DNA from: Gammaproteobacteria bacterium
GTDB taxonomy: Bacteria > Pseudomonadota > Gammaproteobacteria > HK1
Length of the DNA stretch: 64,000 bases
Assembly: GCA_022824305.1 (NCBI GenBank)
Contig: JAJEAD010000087.1
Span: 1-64,000, forward strand
Direction: 5' to 3'
Positions 54,355-62,970 of the stretch are shown here, in pieces. Position 1 is the first letter of the stretch, and the number at the start of each line of letters is the position of its first letter. A program made the position numbers and the translations under genes. The notes under the pieces were generated by a model, which made no database searches, was not told where the DNA came from, and saw only the letters and a program-made list of their open reading frames with translations.

Positions 54355-55563
54355 TTGAACGGACTGCACAGGGAGGTTGCGGTCACCGGGCTCGGCGCGG
54401 TCGCCGCGCCGGACATCGGCTCGGAGCGCCTGTGGCGTGCAATGCTGCAGGCGCGATCGGGAATCGCCACGCTCGAGGCTCCACTGGCCCGGGGCCTTCG
54501 CGCGCCGGTTGCGGCCCGGGTGAAGGGCTTCGTTCCGCCGGCGGACCCGAGGAGGACCGATCCCTTCGTGCAGTTTGCTCTCGCCGCCAGCGCCGAGGCG
54601 CTGAGCCGGGCGGAGCTCATGCATCGTGTCGCGGGCCCCCGCACCGCCGTCGTGATGGGAACGGGAATCGGGGGCGAGACTACCCGCGACGCGGGCGCGC
54701 GCGCTCTGTACCTCGACGGCGCCGCCCGTCTCGATCCCTGTACCCTCCCCAAGGTCATGCCGAGCAGCGCGGCGTCGCGAGTCGCGATGGCGCACGGAGT
54801 GACGGGTCCGGTCTTCTCCGTCACCTCGGCCTGCGCATCGGCCGCCCAGGCGATCGGGCTCGCGTTCCGGATGGTGCGATCGGGGATGGTGGACACCGCG
54901 ATTGCCGGCGGCAGCGAAGCGTGCCTCACCTTCGGGACGCTCAAGGCCTGGGAATCGCTGAGGGTCCTCTCCCCCGACCTTTGCCGGCCCTTCTCCCGGG
55001 GACGCAGAGGGCTGGTCCTCGGAGAAGGCGCCGGCGTACTCCTGCTGGAGCGGGCGGACCGCGCCAGGGCGCGAGGAGCGCGAATCGCGGCCGAAATCGC
55101 GGGCTTCGGAATGAGCTCGGATGCGCGCGACATGCTTCGGCCGGACGTCGCCGGTCCGGTCCGGGCCATGCGCGCCGCCCTCCTCGATGCCCGCGTCTCG
55201 ATCGAGCAGGTCGGCCACATCAATGCCCACGGGAGCGGCACGCCGACCAACGACGAGGTCGAATCCCGGGCCATCACGAAGGTCTTCGGCCGCCGCACCG
55301 GGGAGATCGCCGTGACCTCCACCAAGGCCGTGCACGGGCACGCCCTCGGCGCCTCGGGCGCGCTGGAAGCCATCGCCACCATCGAGGCGATACGCAATCG
55401 GCTGGTCCCGCCGATCGCCAACTTCCTCGGCCCCGATCCCGCGTGCGATCTGAATGTCGTGACGGGCGGGCCGCGTCGCGTGGACATTCAGGTCGCGCTC
55501 TCCAACTCCTTTGCCTTCGGCGGACTCAACGCGGTGCTGGTCTTCCGGGCGGGTCGCCAGTGA
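54355..55563 (+). CDS. beta-ketoacyl-ACP synthase (KAS II/FabF-like)
   Basis: This 402-residue condensing enzyme has the complete Cys-His-His triad: C160 (VTSACASA), H292 (INAHGSG) and H329 (VHGHALGASG), with K324. It should extend an acyl chain on the cluster's own ACP. The start is TTG with GGCGGAG seven bases upstream. The stop overlaps the ABC gene GTG (GTGA). No ketoreductase or dehydratase is present, so either one elongation occurs or housekeeping FAS enzymes finish the chain. Confidence 0.85.
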   Translation: MNGLHREVAVTGLGAVAAPDIGSERLWRAMLQARSGIATLEAPLARGLRAPVAARVKGFVPPADPRRTDPFVQFALAASAEALSRAELMHRVAGPRTAVVMGTGIGGETTRDAGARALYLDGAARLDPCTLPKVMPSSAASRVAMAHGVTGPVFSVTSACASAAQAIGLAFRMVRSGMVDTAIAGGSEACLTFGTLKAWESLRVLSPDLCRPFSRGRRGLVLGEGAGVLLLERADRARARGARIAAEIAGFGMSSDARDMLRPDVAGPVRAMRAALLDARVSIEQVGHINAHGSGTPTNDEVESRAITKVFGRRTGEIAVTSTKAVHGHALGASGALEAIATIEAIRNRLVPPIANFLGPDPACDLNVVTGGPRRVDIQVALSNSFAFGGLNAVLVFRAGRQ

Positions 55564-57731
55564 GCAGGCTCGACGGCGGCGTGCGGGTCGAGTCGTCACC
55601 GCCCCCGGGGCGGCAGCGGTCGGCGCCGTCTTCCGATCCGTCGATAGACCGCGCCGTGGGCGCGCTCGCCCATCTTGCGCGACGCCTGGAGATAGCCATG
55701 GACCAGGCGGTGCTTCGGGCCGATCTTCGCCGGCAGGGGGGCAATGTCGACGCCGAAACGCTTGCCCGGGCGGTGCGCCGAGTCGGACTGCCGGTCGTCT
55801 TCGCCCGATTCGAGCGCGGGGCGGCCGGGCAATTGATAGCACCCGCCCTGGTCGAGGTCGGGGACGACGAATGGTGGCTGGTGGAGCGGGTGGGGCCCCT
55901 CCGGGTCGAGTTGAGCAGGTCGGGGGACGACGTGCCCTGGCGGCTCTCGCGGCGGCGCTTCCGGCGCCGCTGGACCGGCGTGGCGGCAATCTCGGTCCTT
56001 GCCGCGCCCGGCACGGAAGACGCGTCCGGAGCTTCTTCGCCATGCCCGCTGCGCGCCGCCTTCGCCCGGCGCCGCGACGTGCTGGTGGAGCTGCTGGCCG
56101 CTTCCCTCCTGATCCAGGGGCTGTCCCTGGCGGCGCCGATCGCATTCCTGCTCGTGATCGACAAGGTCATACATCACCGGGGCATCAATACCCTGGACGT
56201 CATCCTGGCCGCACTCGTGGGCATCGCCTTGTTCGAGGCGATCACCGCCGGACTTCGGACTCGTGTCCTCGGCCGAACCGCCTCCGGCATCGACGTGGAA
56301 GTCACCGCGGCCCTCTTCCGGCACTTGACCGAGCTTCCCCTCGCACGATTCGTATCGGCTCCCGTCGGCGGGCTTCTCGGCCATTTCGGAGAGGCCGACA
56401 GCTTGCGTGGCCATGTCGTGCGGGCCGCCGCGGGGTCGCTCGCCGACATGCTGTTCGCGACTCTCTTCATGGCGCTGCTCTTCTATCTCTCGGCGTCCAT
56501 GGCCGGCATCGTGGTGGCGGCGCTGCTGCTGCAGTTGGCCGCAGCGCTTGCCGCAACGCCCCTGCAGCGCTCCGCCCTACGTGAGCGACAGGATCGGAGC
56601 CGATCCAACCAGAGCCTCCTCGCCGAGACCCTGCTCGGAATCGAGACCGTGAAGTCCCTGGCCATGGAGACCGCGCAGCAGCGGCGATGGGACACGCAGC
56701 TCGCGACCTACGCCCTGGCGCAGGATCGCGCGCAGAGGATATCCAACATCGCGGAGCAATCGAGCGAGCTGATCGGCAAGCTCATGACCGCCGTGCTCCT
56801 CTGGCACGGAGCGCAGCAGGTCATCGCCGAGAGTCTGACCCTGGGTCAGTTGATCGCCATCAACCTCATCGCGGGCAGAATTTCCACGCCGGTAGTGCGG
56901 CTCGGCCGGTACTGGCTGGAGCTCGAGGGCGCGCGTCTCGCCTATGGCAGCCTGAAGGACCTGTTCTCGATCGAATCCGAAACCCGTCGCCGGCGCCCCC
57001 CGATGCCTGCGATAAGGGGAGAGGTCGAGTTTGATCGCGTCACCTTTGCGTACTCGCCCGAGGGTCCCCGCGTTCTCGAGGGAACGACATTCCGGATTGA
57101 TGCCGGCGAGGTCGTCGCCCTCGTCGGGCCTTCGGGCACCGGAAAAAGCACGGTGGCCCGCTTGCTCGCCGGTCTTCACGTTCCAGGCGAGGGCCGGGTG
57201 ACCATTGACGGAATCGACATTTCCGCCGTGGAGCCGGCCACCCTGCGCAGCCAGATCGGACTGGTGTCGCAGGACTGCTTTCTCTTTGCCCGTTCGGTTC
57301 GCGAGAACATCGCCGTCAGCGACCCGACCATGGGCTTCGAACGAGTCGTGGAGGCCGCACGGCTGGCGGGCGCTCACGAGTTCGTCGTCCGACTGCCCCA
57401 GGGCTACGACACCCAGGTGGGGGAACGGGGCGCCAACCTCTCCGGGGGCCAGCGCCAGCGCCTTGCGCTGGCCCGGACGCTCGCGAGCAATCCTTCGATT
57501 CTGGTCCTAGACGAATCGACGAGCGCGGTCGACCCCGGCGTGGAGCGCGGCATCGCCGCCCGATTCGAGGCAATCGCGCGGGGACGCACTGTCGTGATCA
57601 TCGGTCACCGCGGACTGCTGATGGAGAAGGCTGACCGCACCCTCGCGCTGAAGGGAGGCCGGATTCGGCCGGCCACCGGTGCCGGCGGCGATGCCGTCGG
57701 GCATCAAGCGGCGAGCGAAGACCCCCATTAG
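55560..57731 (+). CDS. type I secretion ABC ATPase with cysteine-less C39-like domain
   Basis: This 723-residue protein has an N-terminal C39-like domain (about 25-150), six membrane helices (about 170-445) and an NBD with Walker A GPSGTGKS (523-530) and LSGGQ (about 627). The peptidase-like domain has no catalytic Cys, so it should bind rather than cut cargo, as in HlyB. It is a HlyB/LapB-type exporter. Start is a GTG overlapping the KAS stop. The adaptor gene follows; an outer-membrane TolC is presumably elsewhere. Confidence 0.85.
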   Translation: MSRLDGGVRVESSPPPGRQRSAPSSDPSIDRAVGALAHLARRLEIAMDQAVLRADLRRQGGNVDAETLARAVRRVGLPVVFARFERGAAGQLIAPALVEVGDDEWWLVERVGPLRVELSRSGDDVPWRLSRRRFRRRWTGVAAISVLAAPGTEDASGASSPCPLRAAFARRRDVLVELLAASLLIQGLSLAAPIAFLLVIDKVIHHRGINTLDVILAALVGIALFEAITAGLRTRVLGRTASGIDVEVTAALFRHLTELPLARFVSAPVGGLLGHFGEADSLRGHVVRAAAGSLADMLFATLFMALLFYLSASMAGIVVAALLLQLAAALAATPLQRSALRERQDRSRSNQSLLAETLLGIETVKSLAMETAQQRRWDTQLATYALAQDRAQRISNIAEQSSELIGKLMTAVLLWHGAQQVIAESLTLGQLIAINLIAGRISTPVVRLGRYWLELEGARLAYGSLKDLFSIESETRRRRPPMPAIRGEVEFDRVTFAYSPEGPRVLEGTTFRIDAGEVVALVGPSGTGKSTVARLLAGLHVPGEGRVTIDGIDISAVEPATLRSQIGLVSQDCFLFARSVRENIAVSDPTMGFERVVEAARLAGAHEFVVRLPQGYDTQVGERGANLSGGQRQRLALARTLASNPSILVLDESTSAVDPGVERGIAARFEAIARGRTVVIIGHRGLLMEKADRTLALKGGRIRPATGAGGDAVGHQAASEDPH

Positions 57732-57782
57732 TGCGGGGTTCGACCGAGAGTGAGCGACCATGGCGCACCATTCGGAGTGGCC

Positions 57783-59117
57783 ATGCGCCGCACCACCCCG
57801 CTCGGCCGGGCGCTCACGATTCCCGTTGCGCTCGGACTCTTCGGGTTGGCCTGGGCCTCGCTCTCGGAGGTCGACGTGGTGGCGACGGCAACCGGGCGGC
57901 TGATTCCTTCAGGGCATGTCAAGCAGGTGCAGCCGAGCGAGGACGGCGTCGTCAGCCGGATCCTGGTCGGGGAAGGGGAGAGGGTCTTCGCCGGGCAGCC
58001 GGTGCTGCTGCTCGATGCCACGGAGGTCGAGGCCGACCTGCGCCGCATCGAGGTGGAGCTCGAGAACGCCCGCATGGGTCGGCTCCGTCTGATTGCGGCG
58101 CTCGAAGGACGCGAGGACGCCGACCTCGCACCCGCTTCCCGGTCCGGGGAAACCCGGGCGTTCACGCAGCGCGCGTACCTGCGCACGCTGCTCCAGCAGC
58201 ATCGTGCGGAGCAGGCGAAGGTGGAGGGAGAGTCGAAGCTCGCCCGGTCGGAGCTCGTCTCGGCGCAGGCCCGTCATCGGATGCTCCACGACGTGCTCGA
58301 GCTTCTCGAAGAGCGGCACGCTGCTGCCGACCAGCTCGTCCGCCAGGGAGTCATGCCGCGCCTGCGCATTCTCGAGTTGCGCGAAGAGCTACTGCGCACC
58401 CGACAGGCCCATGCGGAGGAGACCCTGGCCATCGCCCGCGCCCGGGCCCGCATCGCCAGTGCCGACCAGCAGGGCCGGCGCCTGCTGGCCGAGTTCAGGA
58501 ACGGTCTCCGCCGGGAGCAGTTGGGGCTCGAGGAACGTATCGCCGTTCTCGAGCAGGAGCTGGTGAAGACCCGGCGGCGACGGGAGCGCATGACGCTGCG
58601 CGCCCCCGTCGACGGCTCGGTGCAGGAGATGTCGGTGTTCACCGAGGGCGGCGTCGTGGCCGCCGGACAGCCGGTGATGAGCGTGGTGCCTTCCGACAGC
58701 ACGCTCATCGTGGAAGCGCGGCTGCTCAACAAGGATGTCGGGTTCGTTCGAGCGGGCCAGCCCGCGTCGGTGAAGCTCGCCGCCTTCCCCTTCACCCGCT
58801 ACGGCGACATCGAGGGACGGGTCGAGAGGGTTTCCGAGGACGTGCTCAGCTTCGGCCGCCAGCCGCCGGCCCTTGCGCTTGGCGACGACGTGGGCACCCG
58901 GCAGGCACTGGCCGATCTGCAGGCGCAGATGGCGGGCAACAGCTACCTCGTTCGCGTCGATCTCGACACGCAGGTCATGCTCCTTCCCGAGGGCATCGCG
59001 CCACTTGCCGCGGGAATGATCGCGACCGTGGACATCGCGACCGGCCGGCGTCGGATCATCGATTTTCTCCTGTCCCCGCTGAAGCGCTACGGCAGCGAGA
59101 GCCTGCGCGAGAGATGA
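57783..59117 (+). CDS. HlyD-family type I secretion adaptor
   Basis: This 444-residue protein has one N-terminal membrane helix (about 10-30), a lipoyl half-motif (VQPSEDGVVSRILVGEGE), a long coiled-coil hairpin (about 85-270), the second half-motif (MTLRAPVDGSVQEMSVF) and a C-terminal beta domain. It spans the periplasm between the ABC ATPase and TolC. The ATG at 57783 has CGGAG upstream; a GTG at 57750 would add 11 residues. Confidence 0.88.
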   Translation: MRRTTPLGRALTIPVALGLFGLAWASLSEVDVVATATGRLIPSGHVKQVQPSEDGVVSRILVGEGERVFAGQPVLLLDATEVEADLRRIEVELENARMGRLRLIAALEGREDADLAPASRSGETRAFTQRAYLRTLLQQHRAEQAKVEGESKLARSELVSAQARHRMLHDVLELLEERHAAADQLVRQGVMPRLRILELREELLRTRQAHAEETLAIARARARIASADQQGRRLLAEFRNGLRREQLGLEERIAVLEQELVKTRRRRERMTLRAPVDGSVQEMSVFTEGGVVAAGQPVMSVVPSDSTLIVEARLLNKDVGFVRAGQPASVKLAAFPFTRYGDIEGRVERVSEDVLSFGRQPPALALGDDVGTRQALADLQAQMAGNSYLVRVDLDTQVMLLPEGIAPLAAGMIATVDIATGRRRIIDFLLSPLKRYGSESLRER

Positions 59118-59155
59118 AGGGACTCGTTGCCCCGCCCGCTGGAGACCTGTGAGCC

Positions 59156-59608
59156 GTGAACCTGCGATGCGCCACCGCCGACGATTTCGAAGAAGGGATG
59201 GAGCTCGGCCGCCGAATGCACGAGGAAAGCGAGTTCGCGTTCCTTCCCTTCGATCGGGAAAAGGTCCGCGCCTTTCTTCGCCACATCGCCGCCAACCCCC
59301 GGCACTACTGCGCTTTCGTGGTAGAGCATGAAGGCCGCCTCGTCGGCCTGCTCGTCGGACAGGTCATGGAGTACTTCTTCTGCCGGGAGCTGCTCTGCGA
59401 CGACGTCCTCCTCTTCGTGGAGCGGGACCGGCGTGGATCGCTCGCCGCGCTCGCGCTCGTGCGTGCGTATCTCGAGTGGTCGCGGAGCAAGGGTGCGCGC
59501 GAGGCCCGGGTCGCGGTGTCGACCGGAATCGACGTCGATCGGACCGGCGCCTTTCTGCAGCGCCTGGGCTTTCGGCGCGTCGGCGGAGTCTACAAGCACC
59601 GGTTCTGA
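59156..59608 (+). CDS. GNAT-family N-acyltransferase
   Basis: This 150-residue GNAT has the acyl-CoA-binding motif A, RDRRGSLAALAL (90-101), and the C-terminal FLQRLGFRRVGGVYK. In this cluster it could transfer an acyl chain from the ACP or from CoA to the exported peptide, as GNAT maturases do in fatty-acylated ribosomal peptides; this is inference. Start is GTG after GGAG. It is six bases before the DUF2927 gene. Confidence 0.78.
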   Translation: MNLRCATADDFEEGMELGRRMHEESEFAFLPFDREKVRAFLRHIAANPRHYCAFVVEHEGRLVGLLVGQVMEYFFCRELLCDDVLLFVERDRRGSLAALALVRAYLEWSRSKGAREARVAVSTGIDVDRTGAFLQRLGFRRVGGVYKHRF

Positions 59609-59614
59609 ATTCGG

Positions 59615-60523
59615 ATGGCACGGAACATTCCCGGCGGGGCGGCGAGGCGGGGGCTCGAGCTCGCGGCCCTGGCGTTCAGCGTCTCGGTCGCGATGGAGGG
59701 CGCGTGCGCCGACCCGCCGGGTCTCGTTCCCTCCGACCAGGAGCTTGCCCGCCTCTTCGCGGAGCTCGCGACGGGGCGCGAGTTCGAGAGAAGAGGGCGC
59801 ACGCTTCGCTGGGAGCGCCCGGTCCGCTATCTCGTCATGAGCCGCGAGCCCGGCCGGGTCGCCGCGCGCGCGCCGCGCGTGCTGGCGGAGTTCGCGGCCA
59901 TCGCCGGAATCGAGGCGGAGGAAGCCGAGGTCGCATCCTGGTCCGATCCGACCGTGATTCCCGACAACGTATTCACGACGCATGACGGGTTCAGAGGTCA
60001 CATCGAGAGGGTGCGGGGAGACGACGTCGACGATCCGCCCCACTTCGTGGTGACCTGGGGAAGGGGCGCGGCGCTGAATCGAGCCGAGGCGGAGCTCATC
60101 ATCCTCGTGGATGACCGGGAGACCCTGGCCGCGCAGCTTGCCGGGGGTGACGACCACGTCGAGGCGCGTCGCCGCGACCTCCTGCGGGGACGCCTGGATT
60201 GCCTGTTCTTTCTTCACGAGAACCGCGAGTCTCAGATCGTCCTCGGACTGCTCCTCCTGAACACCAGTCTCGATCCGGTGAAGGAAGAGGCCTGCATCAA
60301 CGAGGAGACGTTTCAGATCTTCGGACTCGTCAACGACGTGGTGGAGTCCTCCCTGACCATGCTGGATCAGGGCGACTACTCGGCAAGCTCCGCTCCGACC
60401 GAGTACGACCGCCTGCTGCTTCGCCTGCTCTATCACCCGCGGATGGAGACGGGCCTGGACCACCATTGGGCGAAGCGGCGGGCAATGGAGCTGCTGCCGG
60501 AGCTCAGGGGCGAGGGCGGCTGA
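59615..60523 (+). CDS. DUF2927 protein, probably secreted
   Basis: This 302-residue protein has a hydrophobic N-terminal stretch (about 15-30) ending in a likely signal cleavage site (GACADPP) and a domain with the DUF2927 blocks CLFFLHEN, INEETFQIFGLVND and YDRLLLRLLYHPRM. Conserved Glu, Asp and His residues hint at a metal site. Function is unknown. One base separates it from the next gene, so it is firmly part of the operon. Confidence 0.7.
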   Translation: MARNIPGGAARRGLELAALAFSVSVAMEGACADPPGLVPSDQELARLFAELATGREFERRGRTLRWERPVRYLVMSREPGRVAARAPRVLAEFAAIAGIEAEEAEVASWSDPTVIPDNVFTTHDGFRGHIERVRGDDVDDPPHFVVTWGRGAALNRAEAELIILVDDRETLAAQLAGGDDHVEARRRDLLRGRLDCLFFLHENRESQIVLGLLLLNTSLDPVKEEACINEETFQIFGLVNDVVESSLTMLDQGDYSASSAPTEYDRLLLRLLYHPRMETGLDHHWAKRRAMELLPELRGEGG

Positions 60524-60524
60524 G

Positions 60525-62153
60525 ATGAGTGCGTCCGCACGGCTCGAGCGGCTGCGGGAGATTGTGCGGTGCCGCTCCGTGGTCACGGATTCGCAGCAGC
60601 GGATCGTCTCGCCGCTCGGGGACGAGTATCGGTGGATGGTCGATCTGCGTCCGGCCCTGCTCGACGCGGAGGTGCTGGAAATCTGCGCCGGTGTCTTCTG
60701 GGACCGCTTCGGAGCGCGTCTGCCCTTTCAGATCGGCGGCCTGGAACTGGCGGCGGTGCCGCTGCTCGTGGCGCTGGCGGGAGAGGGGTGGCGGCGGGGC
60801 ACGCCCGTCAACGCTTTCGTCGTGCGCCGGGAGCGCAAGGCGCACGGTCTCTGCCGCCGCATCGAGGGAGAGGTGACCGAAGCGCCCATCGTCGCGGTGG
60901 ACGACCTCGCCAACCGGGGCTCGGCCTTCGAGACCCTGCGCTGCGTGCTCTCGGAAGCGGGCCGGGAGGTCAGCGCCCTCTTCGTGGTGGTGGACTTCCG
61001 CAACCCGCACCTGCACGAACGCCTGGAGAGATGCGGTATCGCGATGGACGCGTTGCTGGCAATCTCGGATCTCGGGCTCGATCCTCTTCCCACGCCCGAG
61101 CCCCGGCCCGGGGCCGGATTCGAGCCGGTGTGGCGAAGCCGGGCCCGGGATCCCAACTACTTCCACGTCGTCCCGAAATCGACCCCGGTCCTCGACGGAA
61201 GCCGCCTCTACGCCGGGAGCGACGACGGCACCTTCCGCGCACTCGATCAGGCGAGCGGCGTCGAGAGATGGCGCCTGCGCACCGACGATCCCCGCCGCAA
61301 GGGCATCTTCTCGTCCCCCGCGCTGCACGCCGGCAGAGTCTACTTCGGAGCCTACGACGGCTGCGTGCGCTGCCTCGATGGCGCAAGCGGCGAGCTCGTG
61401 TGGCGTTTTTTCGGGGCCGACTGGGTCGGCTCTTCGCCGGCACTGGCGCCGGCGCTCGGCCGCCTCTTCATTGGCCTGGAGTACGCGTCGCCACGCCTGC
61501 CCGGCGGCATCGCGGCACTGGACATGGCGGACGGCGAGAAGCTCTGGGAGCTTCGATGCCCGGCCCATGTCCACGGAACGCCGCTGTGGATGCCGGAGCT
61601 CCACGCCGTGGCCTGCGGGGGAAACGACGGCCGGATGCGGCGGCTGGACGCCCGCGACGGCAGCGAGAGCTGGAGCTACGCGGCGGGAGGGGAGATCAAG
61701 GCCCGCGCCGCCTTCGACCGGCACGCGGGGCAGCTCGTGTTCGGCGCCTTCGATGGCGGCATCCATGCCGTCGACGTTGCCGGCGGGGAGCGCCGCTGGC
61801 GCGTCGGGACCCATGACATCGTCTACTCGACCCCGCTTCTCGTCGGCCGCCGCGCCTTCGTCGCCGGCGCCGACAAGTACCTGCACGTCATCGACCTCGA
61901 TTCGGGCGAGGAGGAAGCGGCGCTCTTCACCGGAGCCAGGCTGTACGGCTCTCCCGCCCTGATCGAGGGCCGGGTCCTGTTCGGCAACACCGCGGGCGAG
62001 CTCTACGAGATCGACCCGGGCACCTTGCAGGTCACCGCCTTCGCCCGGCTGCCGGAGGGGATTACCTGTGAAGTGCGCTACGGTGGGAAACACCGCCTCT
62101 ACTTCGTCACCACCTACGACAACGAGATCTTCGCGCTCCGCCGGCATCCTTGA
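60525..62153 (+). CDS. OPRT-like phosphoribosyltransferase domain fused to a PQQ-like beta-propeller
   Basis: This 542-residue protein has an N-terminal type I PRTase fold like orotate phosphoribosyltransferase (about 1-205): VRRERKAHG (100-108) and the PRPP loop VAVDDLANRGSAFETL (123-138), with the two acidic residues kept at 126-127. The rest (about 210-542) is a beta-propeller of repeated GSDDGTFRALD, GAYDGCVRCLD and GAFDGGIHAVD-type blades. No signal peptide is seen. The fusion is unusual. The PRTase could modify a base or make a nucleotide; the propeller may bind the substrate. Confidence 0.75.
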   Translation: MSASARLERLREIVRCRSVVTDSQQRIVSPLGDEYRWMVDLRPALLDAEVLEICAGVFWDRFGARLPFQIGGLELAAVPLLVALAGEGWRRGTPVNAFVVRRERKAHGLCRRIEGEVTEAPIVAVDDLANRGSAFETLRCVLSEAGREVSALFVVVDFRNPHLHERLERCGIAMDALLAISDLGLDPLPTPEPRPGAGFEPVWRSRARDPNYFHVVPKSTPVLDGSRLYAGSDDGTFRALDQASGVERWRLRTDDPRRKGIFSSPALHAGRVYFGAYDGCVRCLDGASGELVWRFFGADWVGSSPALAPALGRLFIGLEYASPRLPGGIAALDMADGEKLWELRCPAHVHGTPLWMPELHAVACGGNDGRMRRLDARDGSESWSYAAGGEIKARAAFDRHAGQLVFGAFDGGIHAVDVAGGERRWRVGTHDIVYSTPLLVGRRAFVAGADKYLHVIDLDSGEEEAALFTGARLYGSPALIEGRVLFGNTAGELYEIDPGTLQVTAFARLPEGITCEVRYGGKHRLYFVTTYDNEIFALRRHP

Positions 62154-62169
62154 CAGTCCGGATTCAGGG

Positions 62170-62185
62170 CTGTAAATGTTTACAG
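62170..62185. promoter_or_regulatory. LexA (SOS) box
   Basis: CTGTAAATGTTTACAG fits the gammaproteobacterial LexA operator CTGT-N8-ACAG exactly and is nearly palindromic. It lies 11-29 bases before the possible lexA starts, and so allows lexA to repress itself and the downstream imuAB genes. It is also only 16 bases after the stop of the propeller gene. Confidence 0.92.
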
Positions 62186-62213
62186 TATCGGAGTCATGAA
62201 CGGGAGGGCAGGC

Positions 62214-62825
62214 GTGATCGAGCTTACCGCTCGCCAGCAGCAGGTCCTGGACTTCATTCGGGAGTTCATGGAGGCGGAGGGCTTTCCGCCCACTCGCGCG
62301 GAGATCGCAAGCGCGCTCGGCTTTCGTTCGGTGAACGCGGCCGAGGACCACTTGAAGGCGCTGGGGCGCAAGGGAGCGATCAGCGTTCTCCCGGGCACCT
62401 CGAGGGGTATTCGCCTGAGCGGCGGGCGCCCTCGAGGGCGCGGGGTGCCCGTCGTCGGGCGGGTCGCGGCGGGGCGTCCGATCCTCGCCGAGGAGCACGT
62501 GCAGGGGCATTGCCGGATCGATCCGGGGTTCTTTCGTCCCCGGGCGGACTACCTGCTGCAGGTCCGGGGCATGAGCATGCGCAATGCCGGCATCCTGGAC
62601 GGCGACCTGCTGGCGGTGCATCGCACCCCGGAGGCGGCGCTCGGAGACATCGTGGTGGCCCGGGTCGATGACGAGGTCACCGTCAAGCGTTTCCGCCGGC
62701 GCGGCAACATCGTGCGCCTGATGCCGGAGAACGACGAGTACGAGCCCATCGTGGTCGACCTGCGGCGCGAGGCGCTGGTCCTGGAAGGCGTCGGGGTCGG
62801 CATCATCCGGAACACGGGGCGGTGA
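62214..62825 (+). CDS. lexA: LexA repressor
   Basis: This 203-residue protein has an N-terminal winged helix (1-70), the cleavage site Ala86-Gly87 and the Ser-Lys dyad S121 (GMSMRN) and K158 (VKRF). These are each two residues beyond the E. coli positions (84-85, 119, 156). It represses SOS genes until RecA filaments trigger self-cleavage. The GTG at 62214 has GGGAGG six bases upstream and gives the family length; the ATG at 62196 is possible. imuA and imuB follow. Confidence 0.95.
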   Translation: MIELTARQQQVLDFIREFMEAEGFPPTRAEIASALGFRSVNAAEDHLKALGRKGAISVLPGTSRGIRLSGGRPRGRGVPVVGRVAAGRPILAEEHVQGHCRIDPGFFRPRADYLLQVRGMSMRNAGILDGDLLAVHRTPEAALGDIVVARVDDEVTVKRFRRRGNIVRLMPENDEYEPIVVDLRREALVLEGVGVGIIRNTGR

Positions 62826-62970
62826 AGAGAAGCCTCGTCCGCGCCCTGCCTGCGCGTGCCCGGGATGCGGGAAGCGTGCACGGGGGCTCATCGGACGAGA
62901 CGCCCGCGCCGCGCTGAGAGATACGGCGCGAGGTTTCCGGCAAAGGCGCGCCGATGCGGGTGGCAGGTCC

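Noticed and set aside
55560-56010. Active C39 leader peptidase in the cluster exporter
   Set aside because: The expected catalytic Cys is absent from the domain.
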